DNA of 64,000 nucleotides from Suillus spraguei. Its lineage: Eukaryota > Basidiomycota > Agaricomycetes > Boletales > Suillaceae. The stretch is from the NCBI GenBank assembly GCA_016800925.1, contig JABCPU010000247.1, forward strand, positions 37,381-101,380, read 5' to 3'. Both the position numbers and the translations under genes were made by a program. Below are positions 1 through 11,432 of the stretch, piece after piece. The notes beneath the pieces were generated by a model that saw only the letters and a program-made list of their open reading frames with translations, was not told the origin of the DNA and did not search any database. Every line of letters begins with the position of its first letter. The first letter of the stretch is position 1.

Positions 1-740
1 AGGTGCTTTTAGGCGCAAGGGGGGCAGGCGTGGTGTAAAATGAGCTGTGTGGATAAGGTGAACCATCTTCTGCAGCAGCACTAGATAAATTTGGTGATGA
101 AGAACGAGGAGGCAGGACGCCTGGTTGGAGGACGGCGCGCAAGCGTTCCTCGACATCCTGAAAGAAGTGGTCAATGAGCCCTTGCACATGATGTGTCCCG
201 TGTGGTGCAGGGAGGGCACGGAGTCGGACAGTGAGCAGCCAGACATGCAGATTCGTGACTGTAAACCAGGACTGGAAAGTTGGCGGGAGAGCGCATTCTT
301 ACTTAGGAATTAATTAAGATTCACATAAAGTCGCTGGGCATACCTTCTGTCCAAAATGCAAAGGCTTCATCAGCACGCGTGGCACATAAGGTGTTGTACA
401 AGAGCAGCGCACGCCGATTAGCAAATTGTTGTGGCGAGCCATAGCCAAGAACGCGTGCTACAGAGAGGAATATTGAGAAAAGGAGTGGAGATGACTTGAC
501 TTTCGTGGTCAACCATGACTGCTCCCGCTGTGGTGTGGGCTCGGAAGACGGGGGGGGAGGTGTCGAGGTCGGTGTCGGCTTCAGCTTCGATGCAGCCACT
601 GCCGAGCGCGTGACTGAAGATGAAATTACGCGCACATTTCTGTGCACTTTTAGAGGAATATTTGCCCTAACTTTATGATACGCCCTAACTTGGTGAGCTG
701 AACGAACAACTTGACGGACGAGAAGTTGTTGTGAAGACAT
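1..740 (-). CDS. CBP3: CBP3-like ubiquinol-cytochrome c chaperone (partial, cut by the left edge)
   Basis: Cbp3/UQCC1-family proteins are mitochondrial chaperones that bind newly made cytochrome b for assembly of respiratory complex III. Exon 1 (740-344) begins with a basic, acid-free stretch (MSSQQLLVRQVVRSA) typical of a mitochondrial presequence, then a Pro/Ser/Thr spacer and ARVLGYGSPQQFANRRALL. A 46-nt intron (298-343, GTATGC...AAG) joins FWTE to LPPTFQSWFTVTNLHVW, the family hallmark, followed by LLTVRLRALP and LIDHFFQDVEERLRAVL. The reading then turns Ser/Pro-rich (PPRSSSPNLSS) up to base 1, so the C-terminal helices lie outside the window. Another in-frame ATG lies at 770; 740 is preferred because it gives the better presequence. 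The intron restores the conserved block exactly, so the family call is firm. Confidence 0.85.
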
Positions 741-1545
741 GGAGACCTTTCGAGCAAACTGGTGCTCCACAACAAAATATTAGCTTATGTAAGCGACGAT
801 CTTCCACTTCACCCGGCCGCGGCAACGTTTCCCCAGCAGTCACTAGTGGGATTACAACACAGTATGTTCTGACCAAAAAACAAGTGATAGGTTCGTGCGC
901 TATAACGGTGACGAGTTCGTGGCTCACTCATGGTATAGCATCATGACACACATCGGTCTCGTCATGGACCCGAACACGCCAACCTCGTTGTACAAGGTTT
1001 CTACCGGTCCATCAATGCCATCATTGTCCGACCTTGTCGTGGCAGATGCTTATGAGAATGTACTATTGTCTAGTCAAACTAATACAAGGAATTAATCAAG
1101 GTAACATCATTATTATATTACAGCAAGCCTTATTGTGCAACTGTTACGAGTAACGCGCAGCTGTGCTAACGAGGATTATTGGCACCGCACCTCAAAGGCC
1201 ATACCATCAAACGTGAGGCTGCCCGCCTGCAAACATCAACATGCAAGCGTTCATCACGGCATATGGTGACCAGAATCCGTTCATTGTTCTGATGAGGACA
1301 AATTCATGACTTCGATCAGGGATCGGATCGAACAGCGTAAGGCTAACTCCGAGGACAGAAAACCTACGGGCAACTGCTTTATGTTCTACAAGTATAATTT
1401 TCACTAAAGCCTTTTGATAGCAAGGAAACTCCATTACGCGGCTATGTATTACGGATCCTAACGAATGACAGTGATAAACGAAGGGCAAGTTGCGCGCGCA
1501 ACGTCGGGTATGAATATGAAGAGCCCCCTCTAGAGATAGTTAACC
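741..1545. other. intergenic, no supported gene
   Basis: This stretch lies between the 5' end of CBP3 and the 3' end of the repeat-protein gene, which both run on the minus strand. Short open frames on both strands have no domain-like content. It probably holds the CBP3 promoter and the 3' UTR of the next gene. Confidence 0.5.
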
Positions 1546-2850
1546 TTATGTTGATGCAACTGCGATGTTTGCGTCGTTGGCAATGTTCTCGGCAACTATA
1601 TTCGACAATTCAGTAGATCTTCATGTTGTGACCATGACACTACCTACCAACAACGGCCTTGACAACATCGCGCTTCAGGGGAGGAATGGCCGAGCCAATA
1701 AGCGAGTTCGTGGCGCCATCGAAAAGGAACATGAGGTCATTTGGGTTGGCAATCTCTCCGTCCGCCGAGCGCGACGACAGAACATTGAGATCGAGGTTGT
1801 TCAGGACGTTCGTCACAAAAACGTTGAGGCCAACAAGATCACATGCGCCACGGGAACTCAACACGTTGATGTTCGCGTTGTTCAACACGTTACTTATGAC
1901 TGCATACTCATTAGACTGACGATTACGGAGTACAACAGTGACTTACCCGCAGTAACATCAGCAAGTGAGCAACCCTCGAATTGACCGCGCTTGCCCTTGG
2001 AGCTGATAGCATTGATGTCTGCATTGTTCAACACGTTGTCAACCACTGTCAAAACATTCAACATTTGAATTGATCCCCTAGAGAGAAGCACCTACCAACA
2101 CCAGCATTGACAACATCACGCTTTACCCCAGAGGTAATAGCATTGACCTTGAGGTCGTCCAATACATCGGTGACCACTGTCAAAACAATGAACTTTCGAA
2201 ACAACAATCGACAAGAAAATACTCACCGACACCAACATCGGCAACTTGACGCTTAACGTTGGAGCTCAGAATATTGATATGGAGATTGTTCAATACGTTC
2301 TGGACGACTAGTAAAACGGTAAATATTTGAACCAGTAACTGAGAAGGAAATTCCTACCAGCGGTGACACCGAGAACGTCACAGCCACTACGCTTCGTCGA
2401 CAAAATGTTAATAGTCGCATTGTTAAGGACGTTGTTAATAACTTTTCAGTGCCGATCAGAACTGACCTCGACCAAAAATAAATAAATGACTTACTAGCGT
2501 CGATTTGGATGACGCTGCATCCGTAGTCGTAACCTCCGGACTGTTGTTCGAATCCTTTGACGACATCATCGAACGCTAAAACATTATTCTGGTCAACATT
2601 GCCGACTGATCATCAAATATTTCATGCTTACAGGGAGAACCGCCACGAGCTGAGATGGCGTTCAATTTGAGGTTGTTCGCGTCATTTGTGACAGCTACAA
2701 CAAAGGCTCAGTCAAGAAGCTGGACATCACATGAAGAGCTAACTTACCGACAACAGCGCCAACGACGTCGTTGGAAAGGGGAAGGGGCGATGCTAATGCA
2801 GGAGCAACAGCAGCCAAAGCAGCAAAGAGCGCAAAGGATTTAGATAGCAT
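1546..2850 (-). CDS. secreted exon-modular repeat protein with Lys-Arg sites (candidate Kex2-processed repeat precursor)
   Basis: No named family was recognised. The ATG at 2850 opens a signal peptide (MLSKSFALFAALAAVAPALA) cut near ASPLP. About eight further exons follow, separated by roughly 50-60 nt introns. Most encode one variant of the same module: V-x-N-V-L-N-N-x-x-I-N-x-L-S-S followed by KR and D-V-V/ADV-G. Clear copies are VINNVLNNATINILSTKR, VQNVLNNLHINILSS, VVTDVLDDLKVNAITSGVKR, VVDNVLNNADINAISSKGKR and VISNVLNNANINVLSSRG. The last exon reads VAENIANDANIAVAST then TAA at 1546-1548. Introns interrupt codons after the first base, so modules can be gained or lost without frame change. 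The KR pairs resemble Kex2 sites of fungal multi-peptide precursors, but processing is inferred. A short paralogue lies at 13388-13831. Confidence 0.7.
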
Positions 2851-3574
2851 ATTGGCAGTGGGGGGCGATTGAAGGAAGTAGGGATGACGTGCGCAAAGGA
2901 AGGGCAGAACGAGAATCGAAGACGAGCAGTCTGAAGTTGGATGGTTTGAGCACCTGTACTTTATAGTGCAAGACGAGCTTACCGAGATTCGGTCTCATGG
3001 ATAAGGTCCCGAGTAATACGAACGGCCATTTGCCATAAAACAAAGAAGCAAAAGAAAAACTAAAAGGAGTTGTAATGTTTGTGGTGAGGGATGTCTCTCT
3101 ACCAATCAGATTGCTTGTTTAAACGTAAACCTACGTAAACTCAGCATGAGGGCTGATCGGCTTTTATGCAAGCCTAGAATGCATAATTTTTTAGACCGCG
3201 CCACTGATGGACTATTCTCGAGAATTTTTTTAGTAAAACACTAAAAATCATGGAAAAATAGTATATGATACGTTTGAGGGCATAATAGGCCAATCATCTC
3301 CAGAGCCCTCGGTTGGTGTAGTGCGCCCACCCTAAGTGCGGTGAGCACGATCCCTCGCACCTCCGAGCTAAAAAGCTATGCGTCCATACTAAATATTGAC
3401 AGATAAATGCGGCAGCTTTACGAGAAATAACGTGATAGAGAACCAACGTTCTAAGCGGTAGCGACGGAATCGATCAAGTCGAGTACTACTAGGTACGACT
3501 TTACGACTTCTGCAGTACGTACTTTTTGCTCGTTTCCTTGACGCCTGCTTATGACACCAACTTGACCTCTTTTG
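2851..3574. other. intergenic, promoter side of the repeat-protein gene
   Basis: AT-rich sequence upstream of the minus-strand gene that starts at 2850. Open frames here are short and unlike any family. No element termini were recognised. Confidence 0.5.
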
Positions 3575-4240
3575 ACGATTGGTATTATCATGCGCCGCAT
3601 CCTGGTGTGCACATCATCATCATCATCTACCTCAAGGTATCAACAAATCACACCGGAGTATTTTGATTTACTCGGATCAGAAAGGAAGCTGATCAGCTAC
3701 CAAGTAGAATGGTCAGAAAAACCGGATAGAACGTACGTACCGAGTTACCAAGCCAAATTCAGCCCGAGTTCATGATGCTTCTGCGAATAGCAATAAATGG
3801 TGGGTGTTCACGATATTTTCGCAATGAATAATAAAAAGTAATTATTCGGTTTTAATATCGACAGAAACAGACAATGAAACCCTCCAGCCTACTGCCTCCT
3901 CATGACACATATTACTTACCAGGAATATTTGTATATCCCCATGTGAGTACACAGTGCAAACTGCAATCGTTCATGTACTTCATGGCTCGAAGATGCCATT
4001 CTCTCGCCGAAATCACCACTTCGAACGAGTACCGGAAATGCTGCGGGCGACTTCGGACTTAAACTTAGCTGTATCTTGCATGTACATCTAGGTCACTTGC
4101 ATCGCCAAGCCTCCTGTTTCCATTCGAGTCTCTGATATGAAGGATTGAATCATTGGTTGTCTTCATCTTAACCTGCACGAGTCAGTGAACTACTGAAAAT
4201 AATACCAATTATGAGGTATTCGCCTGCCATGACTGAACGC
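3575..4240 (-). pseudogene. third, shortest copy of the P450 3' end
   Basis: From about 3870 to 4240 the sequence matches, with many changes, the 3' ends of the two P450 copies that follow. It shares the stretch around ggctcgaagatgcc, the exon ending at the intron near gaggtattcgcctgccatg, and the spacer in front of it. The preceding 3575-3870 matches 4340-4640, the spacer before the next copy. Only the heme-side tail is present, and no 5' P450 exons are found. It looks like the oldest or most truncated unit of a tandem array. The left limit is approximate. Confidence 0.6.
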
Positions 4241-4726
4241 AAAATCTGTACGTACTTCAATCGCCTGTTTCCTTGACGCCGATTGCACTCTCGCAGGCTT
4301 ATGAAAATAACTTGACGTCTTTTGTTGATACCAATATTAAATATGCGTCGCATCATGTGCATGACCCTTCAAACTTCAAGTTATGAGCATATGATGATCC
4401 TACCTATTTAGATTGATCAAGTTGTGTTGTATATCAACATATCACATCGGTGTATTTTAATTTGCTCCTTGTGGGAGGAAAGGAAGCTGCTCAGTTACTC
4501 GGTCGCTCAGTAATATGGCAAAACGTACGCATCAAATTCAGCGTCAGTGCATGATGCACGTCAATAACAATGATGGGGATTCACCAGATTTTGGCAATGA
4601 ATGATCAGTGTATTATTATCATTTTCAATATCGACAAAAACAAACCACAAAACCTCCGGCCTGGGCCTCCTGAACATTTGTATTTCCCGTGTGAGTACTC
4701 GATGCCACGCTGCAAACTGCAATCGT

Positions 4727-6850
4727 CTACTTCAAATTCATCATCGCTCGAAGATGCCCCTCTCTCGCCGAATTCACGACCTCGAACGAGTATCCGAAAG
4801 GCTGTGGGCGACTTTGGACGTAAAGTTAGACCACTTACATCACCAAGCCGGTGGTGATTTCCGGCTTGATCTCAATTATGTCTCCGTTCGAGTCTCTGGC
4901 ATGACTAATGCGCAAGACAGCCAGTATGGCGGCCGTCGCAGTCCACAGACTGTTATCTACAAACCTAAATCATTAGTTATCTTACCAGGACGAACGCGCC
5001 TGTACGAATCAGTGAGCGACTGAAGACCATACTAATTGTGAGGTATTCATCTGCCATGCCCAAAGGCAAAGTGGTGGACCAAATGGACCTTCAGCTGCCC
5101 TTCGGCCGTGAAATGGCGAGTGGGATCGAAGCGTGATGCATCAGGAAATACGTTTTCGTCACGAGACAGTGACCTAAGTCATGCTCAGCCGAGCATTTAG
5201 GCACACTGCATCTTACATACCATTGATTGACCATCACCATCGTACCTAATTGAACTATAGATCACTCAATGCAACTCTGATTCATATGACGAACCTTTGG
5301 GTATAAAGTACCCGTCGTAAACATCATCATCTGTTGTCACATGAGCTACTCCTGTGCAAGCAGTTAGCTACATAATTGCGTAAACATCAAGGCACATCGC
5401 TTGACCAACCTAAAGGAAAATGAGAATACCATCTTAGAACTTCATAGAGAACGGCATCAAGGTAGGGTAACGATGGTCTATCATCAATAGACGGCATTTT
5501 ATCGTGCATCACGACTTGATCAATTTCTGCACGAGCCCTGGCTTGGACATCGGGATAAAGCATCATAGCCATTGAGAATATGTGCAATGCAGATGTAGAC
5601 TGAGGGACACCAAGGTAAGGGAAGAAGTGATAAAGATTGCCTAAACCAATGACTCACTATGTTTATGCCCGCTAGGACACCATGTCCGCATCAAGTAATG
5701 AACCCCGTGTCTTGAAAAAAAACAATTACCTATGTATCCCATCAATGCCACAGCTTTCATTGTGTCTTCATCAGCACCATGGCCAGCTTGGCTGAGAAAG
5801 CCGGTGACTAATGATTTCGAAGCAGTGCCATTTGCCTGCAGGTAAGTAGATCATGTAAATCAAATCTTCCATCAGCGGTGATAAAACGTACCATCCGTGC
5901 CTTCACCTCGTCGAATGGCTCATCTAAAAGCTGTTGACTTAATTCTCTACAGCGCCCCATCAGGGCATGGGCACCACCAAAACACCAATCTGGCAGCCTT
6001 TTCACTGCAAGTGACCGACATGCCAAAAGTTCAAATCAACGTCATTGATAGCATTGGCGTACTCACGGAAAAGAAAGACCGTGAAGATGGCAGCCTTCTC
6101 CGGAGAAATAAGATGTCTCACAATATCCAAGAGTTCTTGCGTACGCGTAAAGAATGGGTCTTAAGGTGTCCATATGTCACAGCCATAATCAGTGATGCCG
6201 TGTATCTGTGACAGTTATGTGATTGTCAGCTGGGTCGGATGTTACAATATCAGGGACGAACGCTTGAATGGGTTCCTGTAGGTCACCGGTGGCTTTCAAA
6301 AGATCGAACATTAGTTCATTCGCGTGACGAGAGTACATATGAGAAAGAGGCTTCAGCCCTAAGGACTTGATGAAATATCTTGCGATATTGCCGCAAAGTC
6401 TCGCCATACCAGTATTGAATCCGATCTACCTCGTCAGCCAATCAAGAATAGGCCGGATGAAAGCAAGACGTACATTTCACTGGTGGGAATGACGGGGGGT
6501 TCCGAGAATTGTAGAACACTTGTCTATTGACTCCCGTGCAATTGACTCAGAGTTTATGATGATCATGTCAATCCCAAGGATGCGAGCATGGATGATTTTG
6601 CCTAAGAAAAGGGATAAAGTTAAATCCAAGGGCGTGAAAAGTTGATCCACCCCCCATATGTCTTTCCCCATGTACTATATGTGGGCCAAGGTCGTTTGAT
6701 GTCCAATTGCAGCGCATTACCCAGGAATGGTAAACCACGAGGGCCAGGCGGCAGAGCCAAAGGGTGAACGCGTCTGCGGCTCAGACATAAAGCGGCAATC
6801 AGAAAAACAACTAACGAGGTTACTGCAGCGAGAATACGAGCAGAGAACAT
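4727..6850 (-). pseudogene. cytochrome P450 monooxygenase, copy A (inactivated)
   Basis: E-class fungal P450s are microsomal heme monooxygenases. The ATG at 6850 gives an N-terminal membrane anchor (AAVTSLVVFLIAALCL) and the hinge LPPGPRGLPFLGNALQLD. Further exons give GKIIHARILGIDMIIINSE, then LPDWCFGGAHALMGRCREL, the K-helix region DAVLYEVLRW with ExxR, VYDGYFIPKGS, FPDASRFDPTRHFTAEGQ, and heme-loop start FAFGHGR. The tail PFGYSFEVVNSAREG ends in TAG at 4727-4729. Two lesions stand out. The SSIYSDRP region near 6505 is two bases shorter than copy B, breaking the frame. The heme-loop exon reads RVRPG, so the invariant cysteine thiolate ligand is Arg. The I-helix AGxDT motif is also not recognisable. 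The copy cannot encode a working P450. Confidence 0.8.
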
Positions 6851-7381
6851 TGGGAAAGATCATTGTTGACTGAGACGTTCGTTCGCCTTATAAGGGGGTC
6901 CTTGACATCCGAAGATCGGAGAGCTACTTGCACGAATAGGGATCCTGAAATTCGCGCCAGGTAGTACCTATCGAGCGCTGATGTACTCATCCAGTCAACG
7001 TCCATTGCTGAAAACCTGGAGTCACTATGTAGGCTATTGACAAATCCACACTCTCGACTCAGAGCTGCTGTTTAGCGAAGTCAGGATCAACTGCGGAAGA
7101 TTTGGTGAGTTTTTCTCAGTTGTCTGAATTCTTGTTGTTGAATAGCATACATATTTTAGAAACATGCTACTCAACTGCTGGTTGCTTGAAGCTATCAAGA
7201 CTGCAATTTGGAACTTCGTTTTCTTCATGGGCATGTAGTACCAACTCGCAGTGCTACTCTTCTGATCGAAATTTATAGCGTATATAGCGATACCACCGGG
7301 TTGAAAACCTCCGGCCTGGGCCTCCTGGACATTTGTATATCCCGTGCGAGTCCTTGATGCCACGCTGCAAACTGCAATCGT
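6851..7381. other. spacer between P450 copies A and B
   Basis: The part from 6851 to about 7010 is the upstream flank of copy A and matches the region upstream of copy B. The part from about 7290 is the 3' flank of copy B and matches 4640-4726. Nothing else was recognised between them. Confidence 0.5.
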
Positions 7382-9464
7382 CCACTTCAAATTCATCATC
7401 GCTCGAAGATGTCCCTCTCGCTGAATTCACGACCTCGAACGTATCGGAAAGGCTGTGGGCGACTTCGGACGTCAAGTTAGATGTATCTCGTGGACATCTA
7501 GGCCACTTACATCACCAAGCCGGTGGAGATTTCCGGCTTTACCTCGATCATGTCTCCGTTCGAGTCTCTGGCATGATCAATACGCAACACAACGAGTATG
7601 GCAGCCGTCGCAGTCCACAGACTGTTCTCTACAAACCAACGACCTGCCGGAGAGGACAAACGCGCCTGTACGAGTCAGTGAGCGACTGAAGATGATACTG
7701 ACTGTGAGGTATTCACCTGCCATGCCCAAAGGCAAAGTGGTGAACCAAATGATCCTTCAGCTGCCCATCAGCCGTGAGATGGCGAGTGGGATCGAAGCGT
7801 GATGCATCAGGAAATACGTCTTCGTCACGAGACAGTGACCTAAATCATGCTCAACTCAACCATTTAGGTGCATCGCATCTTACACACCATTGATTGACCA
7901 TCACCATCGTACCTAATTGAACTATAGATCAATCGACGTAACTCTGATTCACACGACGAACCTTTGGGTATAAAGTACCCGTCGTAAACATTCCTGTGCA
8001 AGGAGTTAGCTGTAAACACTGAGGCACGTCACTTGACCAACCTAGGGGAAAAGGAGAATGCCATCTTAGAACCTCATAGAGAGCGGCGTCAAGGTTGGGT
8101 AACGATGGTCTATCATCAATTTTATCGGGCATCACGACTTGATCAATTTCTGCACGAGCCCTGGCTTGGACATCGGGATAAAGCATCATAGCCATTAAGA
8201 ATATGTGCAATGCAGATGTAGACTGCGGGACACCAAGGTAAGGGAAAAAGTGATAAGGATTCCCTAAACCAATGACTCACCATGTTTATGCCCGCTAGGA
8301 CACCATGTCCGTGTCAAGTAATGAATCCCGTGTCTTGGAAAAAAACAATTGCCTATGTATCCCACAGCTTTCATCGTGTCTTTATCAGCACTGTGGCCAA
8401 CTTGGCTGAGAAAGTCGGTGACTAATGATTTCGAAGCAGTGCCATGTGCCTGCAGGTAAGCAGATCATGTAAATCAAATCTTCCATCAGCGGTGATAAAA
8501 CGTACCATCCATGCTTTCACCTGGTCAAACGGCTCGTTTAAAAGCTGTTGACATAATTCCCTACAGCGTCCCATTAGGGCATAGGCTCCACCAAAACACC
8601 AATCTGGTGGCCTTTTCACTGCAAGTAACCGACGTGCCGAAAGTTCAAATCAACGTCATTGATAGCATTGGCGTACTCACGGAAAGGAAAGGCCGTGAAG
8701 ATGGCAGCCTTCTCCGGAGAAATAAGATGTCTGGCAATATCCAAGAGTCCTTGCGTACGCGCAAAGAATGGGTCTTAAGGTGTCCATATGTCACAGTCAT
8801 AATCAGTGATGCCGTGTATCTGTGACAGCTATGTGATTGTCAGCTGCCAGGTCAGATGTTACGATGTCAGGGGCGAACGGTTGAATGGGTTCCTGCAGGT
8901 CACCAGTGGCTTTCAAAAAATCGAAGAAGTTTATTCGCGTGACGAGAGTACATCTCGTGGTATGAGACAAGCTTCAGCCCTGAGGACTTGATGAAATATC
9001 TTGCGATATTGTAGCAAAGTCTCGCCATACCGGTATTAAATCCGATCTACCTCGTCAGCCAATCAAGAATAGGCCGGATGAAAGCAAGACGTACATTCAC
9101 TGGTGGGAATGACGGGGCGATCTGAGTAAATCGATGAACGCTTGTCTATTAACTCCCGTGCGATCGATTCAGAGTTTATGATGATCATATCAATCCCAAG
9201 GATGCGAGCATGAATGATTTTGCCTAAGAAAAGGGACAAAGCTAAATCCAAGGGCGTGAGAAGTTGATCCATCCACCATGTCTTTCCCCACGTAGTATAT
9301 GTGAGCCAAGGTCGTTGGCATTTAATTGCAGCGCATTACTAATGGTAAACCACGAGGGCCAGGCGGCAGAGGCAAAGGGTGAACGCGTCTGTGACTCAGG
9401 CGCAAAGCGGCAATTATAAAAATAACAGCGAGGTCACTGCAATGAGAATACGAGCGGAGATCAT
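7382..9464 (-). pseudogene. cytochrome P450 monooxygenase, copy B (inactivated)
   Basis: Tandem paralogue of copy A with the same exon order. The start ATG at 9464 is kept, but one base is missing in the membrane-anchor codons, giving a stop after about 16 residues. The segment coding PFLG in copy A is also shortened. Later exons remain readable: ARILGIDMIIINSESIARE, SSIYSDRPVIPT, PPDWCFGGAYALMGRCREL, DAALYEVLRW and VYDGYFIPKG. Unlike copy A, the heme loop keeps its cysteine (FAFGHGR, then RVCP after the intron), though the following Gly is Leu. A two-base deletion in the tail near 7435 removes the native C-terminus. The complementary lesions in A and B show independent decay after duplication. 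Confidence 0.8.
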
Positions 9465-10482
9465 TGGGAAAGATCATTGTTGAGACTGAGGACGTTCGTT
9501 CGCCTTATAAAGGTGGTCTTTGATATCAGAAGATGAGAACTCGGATCCTGGAGATCACCAGTCACCACTTGCACGAATAGCGAAACTTTTAGGACAGAAG
9601 GCTATAAGTCTTTAGGAAGACGCTTAGTTTTGTAGATAGTAGTGCGTTGACAATAGGCGATACATAGTTCCTAAAACATATATATGCTATTTATACTCCG
9701 ATACTCCGAAGTTCCGCTATGCTCGACTCGTTACTCTCAACAGGAAACTCACGCTAGCGCTGATGTACCAGTCAACGCCCATCGCTATAAACAATTAGCA
9801 ACCATAAGCTAAGTTGAATTGAATAAGCAATGTTATCGCATCGAATACCTAGGGTATCGATCTGAGACATCTGCACCACCACAATGACAAACAATTGGAT
9901 TGTCATAAAGTGAAGATACCAATCGTCTGAGCGCTCTGACGCTGTTATAAGATGATTGTACATAACCCAACATCGTACTGATCACTCCCGGAATAGGTTT
10001 TGTCGCTGTCCAAAGAACTCGAATCTGTTGGCACAAGAATATCGGTGATCGCATTGGTCGATGCGGCTTTGTTGCAGGGATCTTGTATAGATGACCAAAC
10101 TCACTCTGCATCGCGAGTAGACGATTAGCATCATATTCTCACATTCAACTGTATTGCTTACCCATCGTATCAACTACGAAGGACTCAACCTCTTTCGTAC
10201 AATCTATCATCACTCAAAACAACACGCGTTTCATGCCACTCAAGACCAGTGATAGACCACAGTGGACCACCTGTCAAAATCGGCAGTCAAAGAGAGACGA
10301 ACAAAGACACATGCCACTAGGTTTGCACACTGACCCATTACAGGCACTGTGGATGGTCAAACGCGCCAAAGCCGTCCACAGTGCTTGGGATATAAAGATG
10401 CGCCTCGCAGTATCTATGGGAGTCACCACAAATCCCTCACGCCGTCTTGCGTGTTTCATCCTTGACTCCAGTCTTGCAAACT
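9465..10482. other. intergenic between P450 copy B and a divergent plus-strand gene
   Basis: The first 300 bases repeat the copy A promoter flank, with extra sequence inserted. The remainder, including an open frame at 10233-10526, shows no family resemblance and probably holds the promoter and 5' UTR of the gene starting at 10483. Confidence 0.45.
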
Positions 10483-11432
10483 ATGGAAAACATACCCATC
10501 CAAACAGTCATAACGCGCTCCGGTAGCGCTACTTCAACGAGTATCAGCAATGCTTTGGTACCCTCTCCCACAGACAGACTCACTCCAGCCGAGCGTAAGG
10601 CCTTTGGCAAATCAGATAACAAGGCTGCCAAGATCCTCGGTATTACACTCACACGCAATCATGTGGACCAGGATGGGAGACTTGCTCGAGTGCTATCTGC
10701 AGATCAAGAGAATCCCCAAATTGGCAACACCCTAGGAGAGATGATGGGTCTCATAGGAGCGAAGCGTGCACGTAGCCGTAATTCAAGCGTCTTTAGGCCA
10801 CGTAAGGGCCCACAACTTGCTTCAGGTATGGGGATGGACTTGGTAGAGAGGAACAAGAGGCGCAGAGTGGCTGGAGAGTATACGCAACGCGTGATCTTGG
10901 GACCCTTGCGCTCTAACGGGCCACTGCCGAGGAAAGCGAAGAATTACCGACTACCGTCGGCGACGACAGTGCATGCTCGTTCTTGGATCCTAGTGACATT
11001 GAGGAGACCGAAACACCTCTAGCAGAAAATAATGAAGAAGAGCTGGAAGATCTATTCGACAGTTCAAGAGGCTTTGTTTGGGACGTCCAAAATCCGTTTG
11101 CCACGCCTCCCAATACCGTCCTTCAGCAATATGTCAAAGCAAGGCGGCTTGGTGACACGATTGGGCCCTTTGATATTGCGCCGGTGGCATCGTCCTGCTA
11201 CACAACTCCATCACCCGAAGAAGCAATTCCGGCACTCCATTCCGATGACTCGTTCAACGACATACTTTGTCCGGCGGAACGAGCTTACTTGGATTTTTTG
11301 ATTGCACAAGACGAAGCTGAGGAACAGCCAAGGGAGAAGAGAAGGCAAAGAAGAGCGGCGGTGCGGTCGAGGAATAAAATGTTGGATGTGTTAGGAGCGG
11401 AGGCACGACAAGCTATCGATGGGCAATGTTAG
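10483..11432 (+). CDS. unrecognised protein with a basic N-terminal and acidic middle part
   Basis: The ATG at 10483 (MENIPIQTVITRSG) has A at -3 and G at +4, better than an in-frame ATG at 10447. The first part has Ser/Thr-rich sequence, then LTPAERKAFGKSDNKAAKIL and MGMDLVERNKRRRVAG with a nuclear-signal-like basic patch. The second part reads PSDIEETETPLAENNEEELE and ends with basic EKRRQRRAAVRSRNK before TAG at 11430-11432. The two parts are in different frames. A 59-nt intron at 10878-10936 (GTATAC, CTAAC branch point, AAG acceptor) would join them exactly. The bases inside it also translate into plausible protein (EYTQRVILGPLRSN), so a single-base frameshift near 10920-10940 is the alternative. 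Function unknown. Confidence 0.55.

Larger units (their letters stand above)
4640..9535. repeat. tandem duplication of a P450 gene plus flanks, unit about 2.65 kb
   Basis: Segments 4640-6900 and 7290-9535 run in parallel at an offset of about 2650 bases. Matches cover the 3' flank, all P450 exons and introns, and the promoter side (cttgcacgaatag at both ends; agcgctgatgtac near 6976 and 9753). Copy B has extra sequence of roughly 200 bases upstream of its start. Both copies have diverged by scattered substitutions and small indels, so the duplication is not recent. Confidence 0.8.

Noticed and set aside
1565..1984. 139-codon plus-strand frame over the repeat-protein gene
   Set aside because: It spans introns and exons of the minus-strand gene and mirrors its repeats.
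3300..3370. Possible tRNA or small RNA (ggttggtgtagtgc...)
   Set aside because: No B box, no cloverleaf and no T-run terminator could be found.
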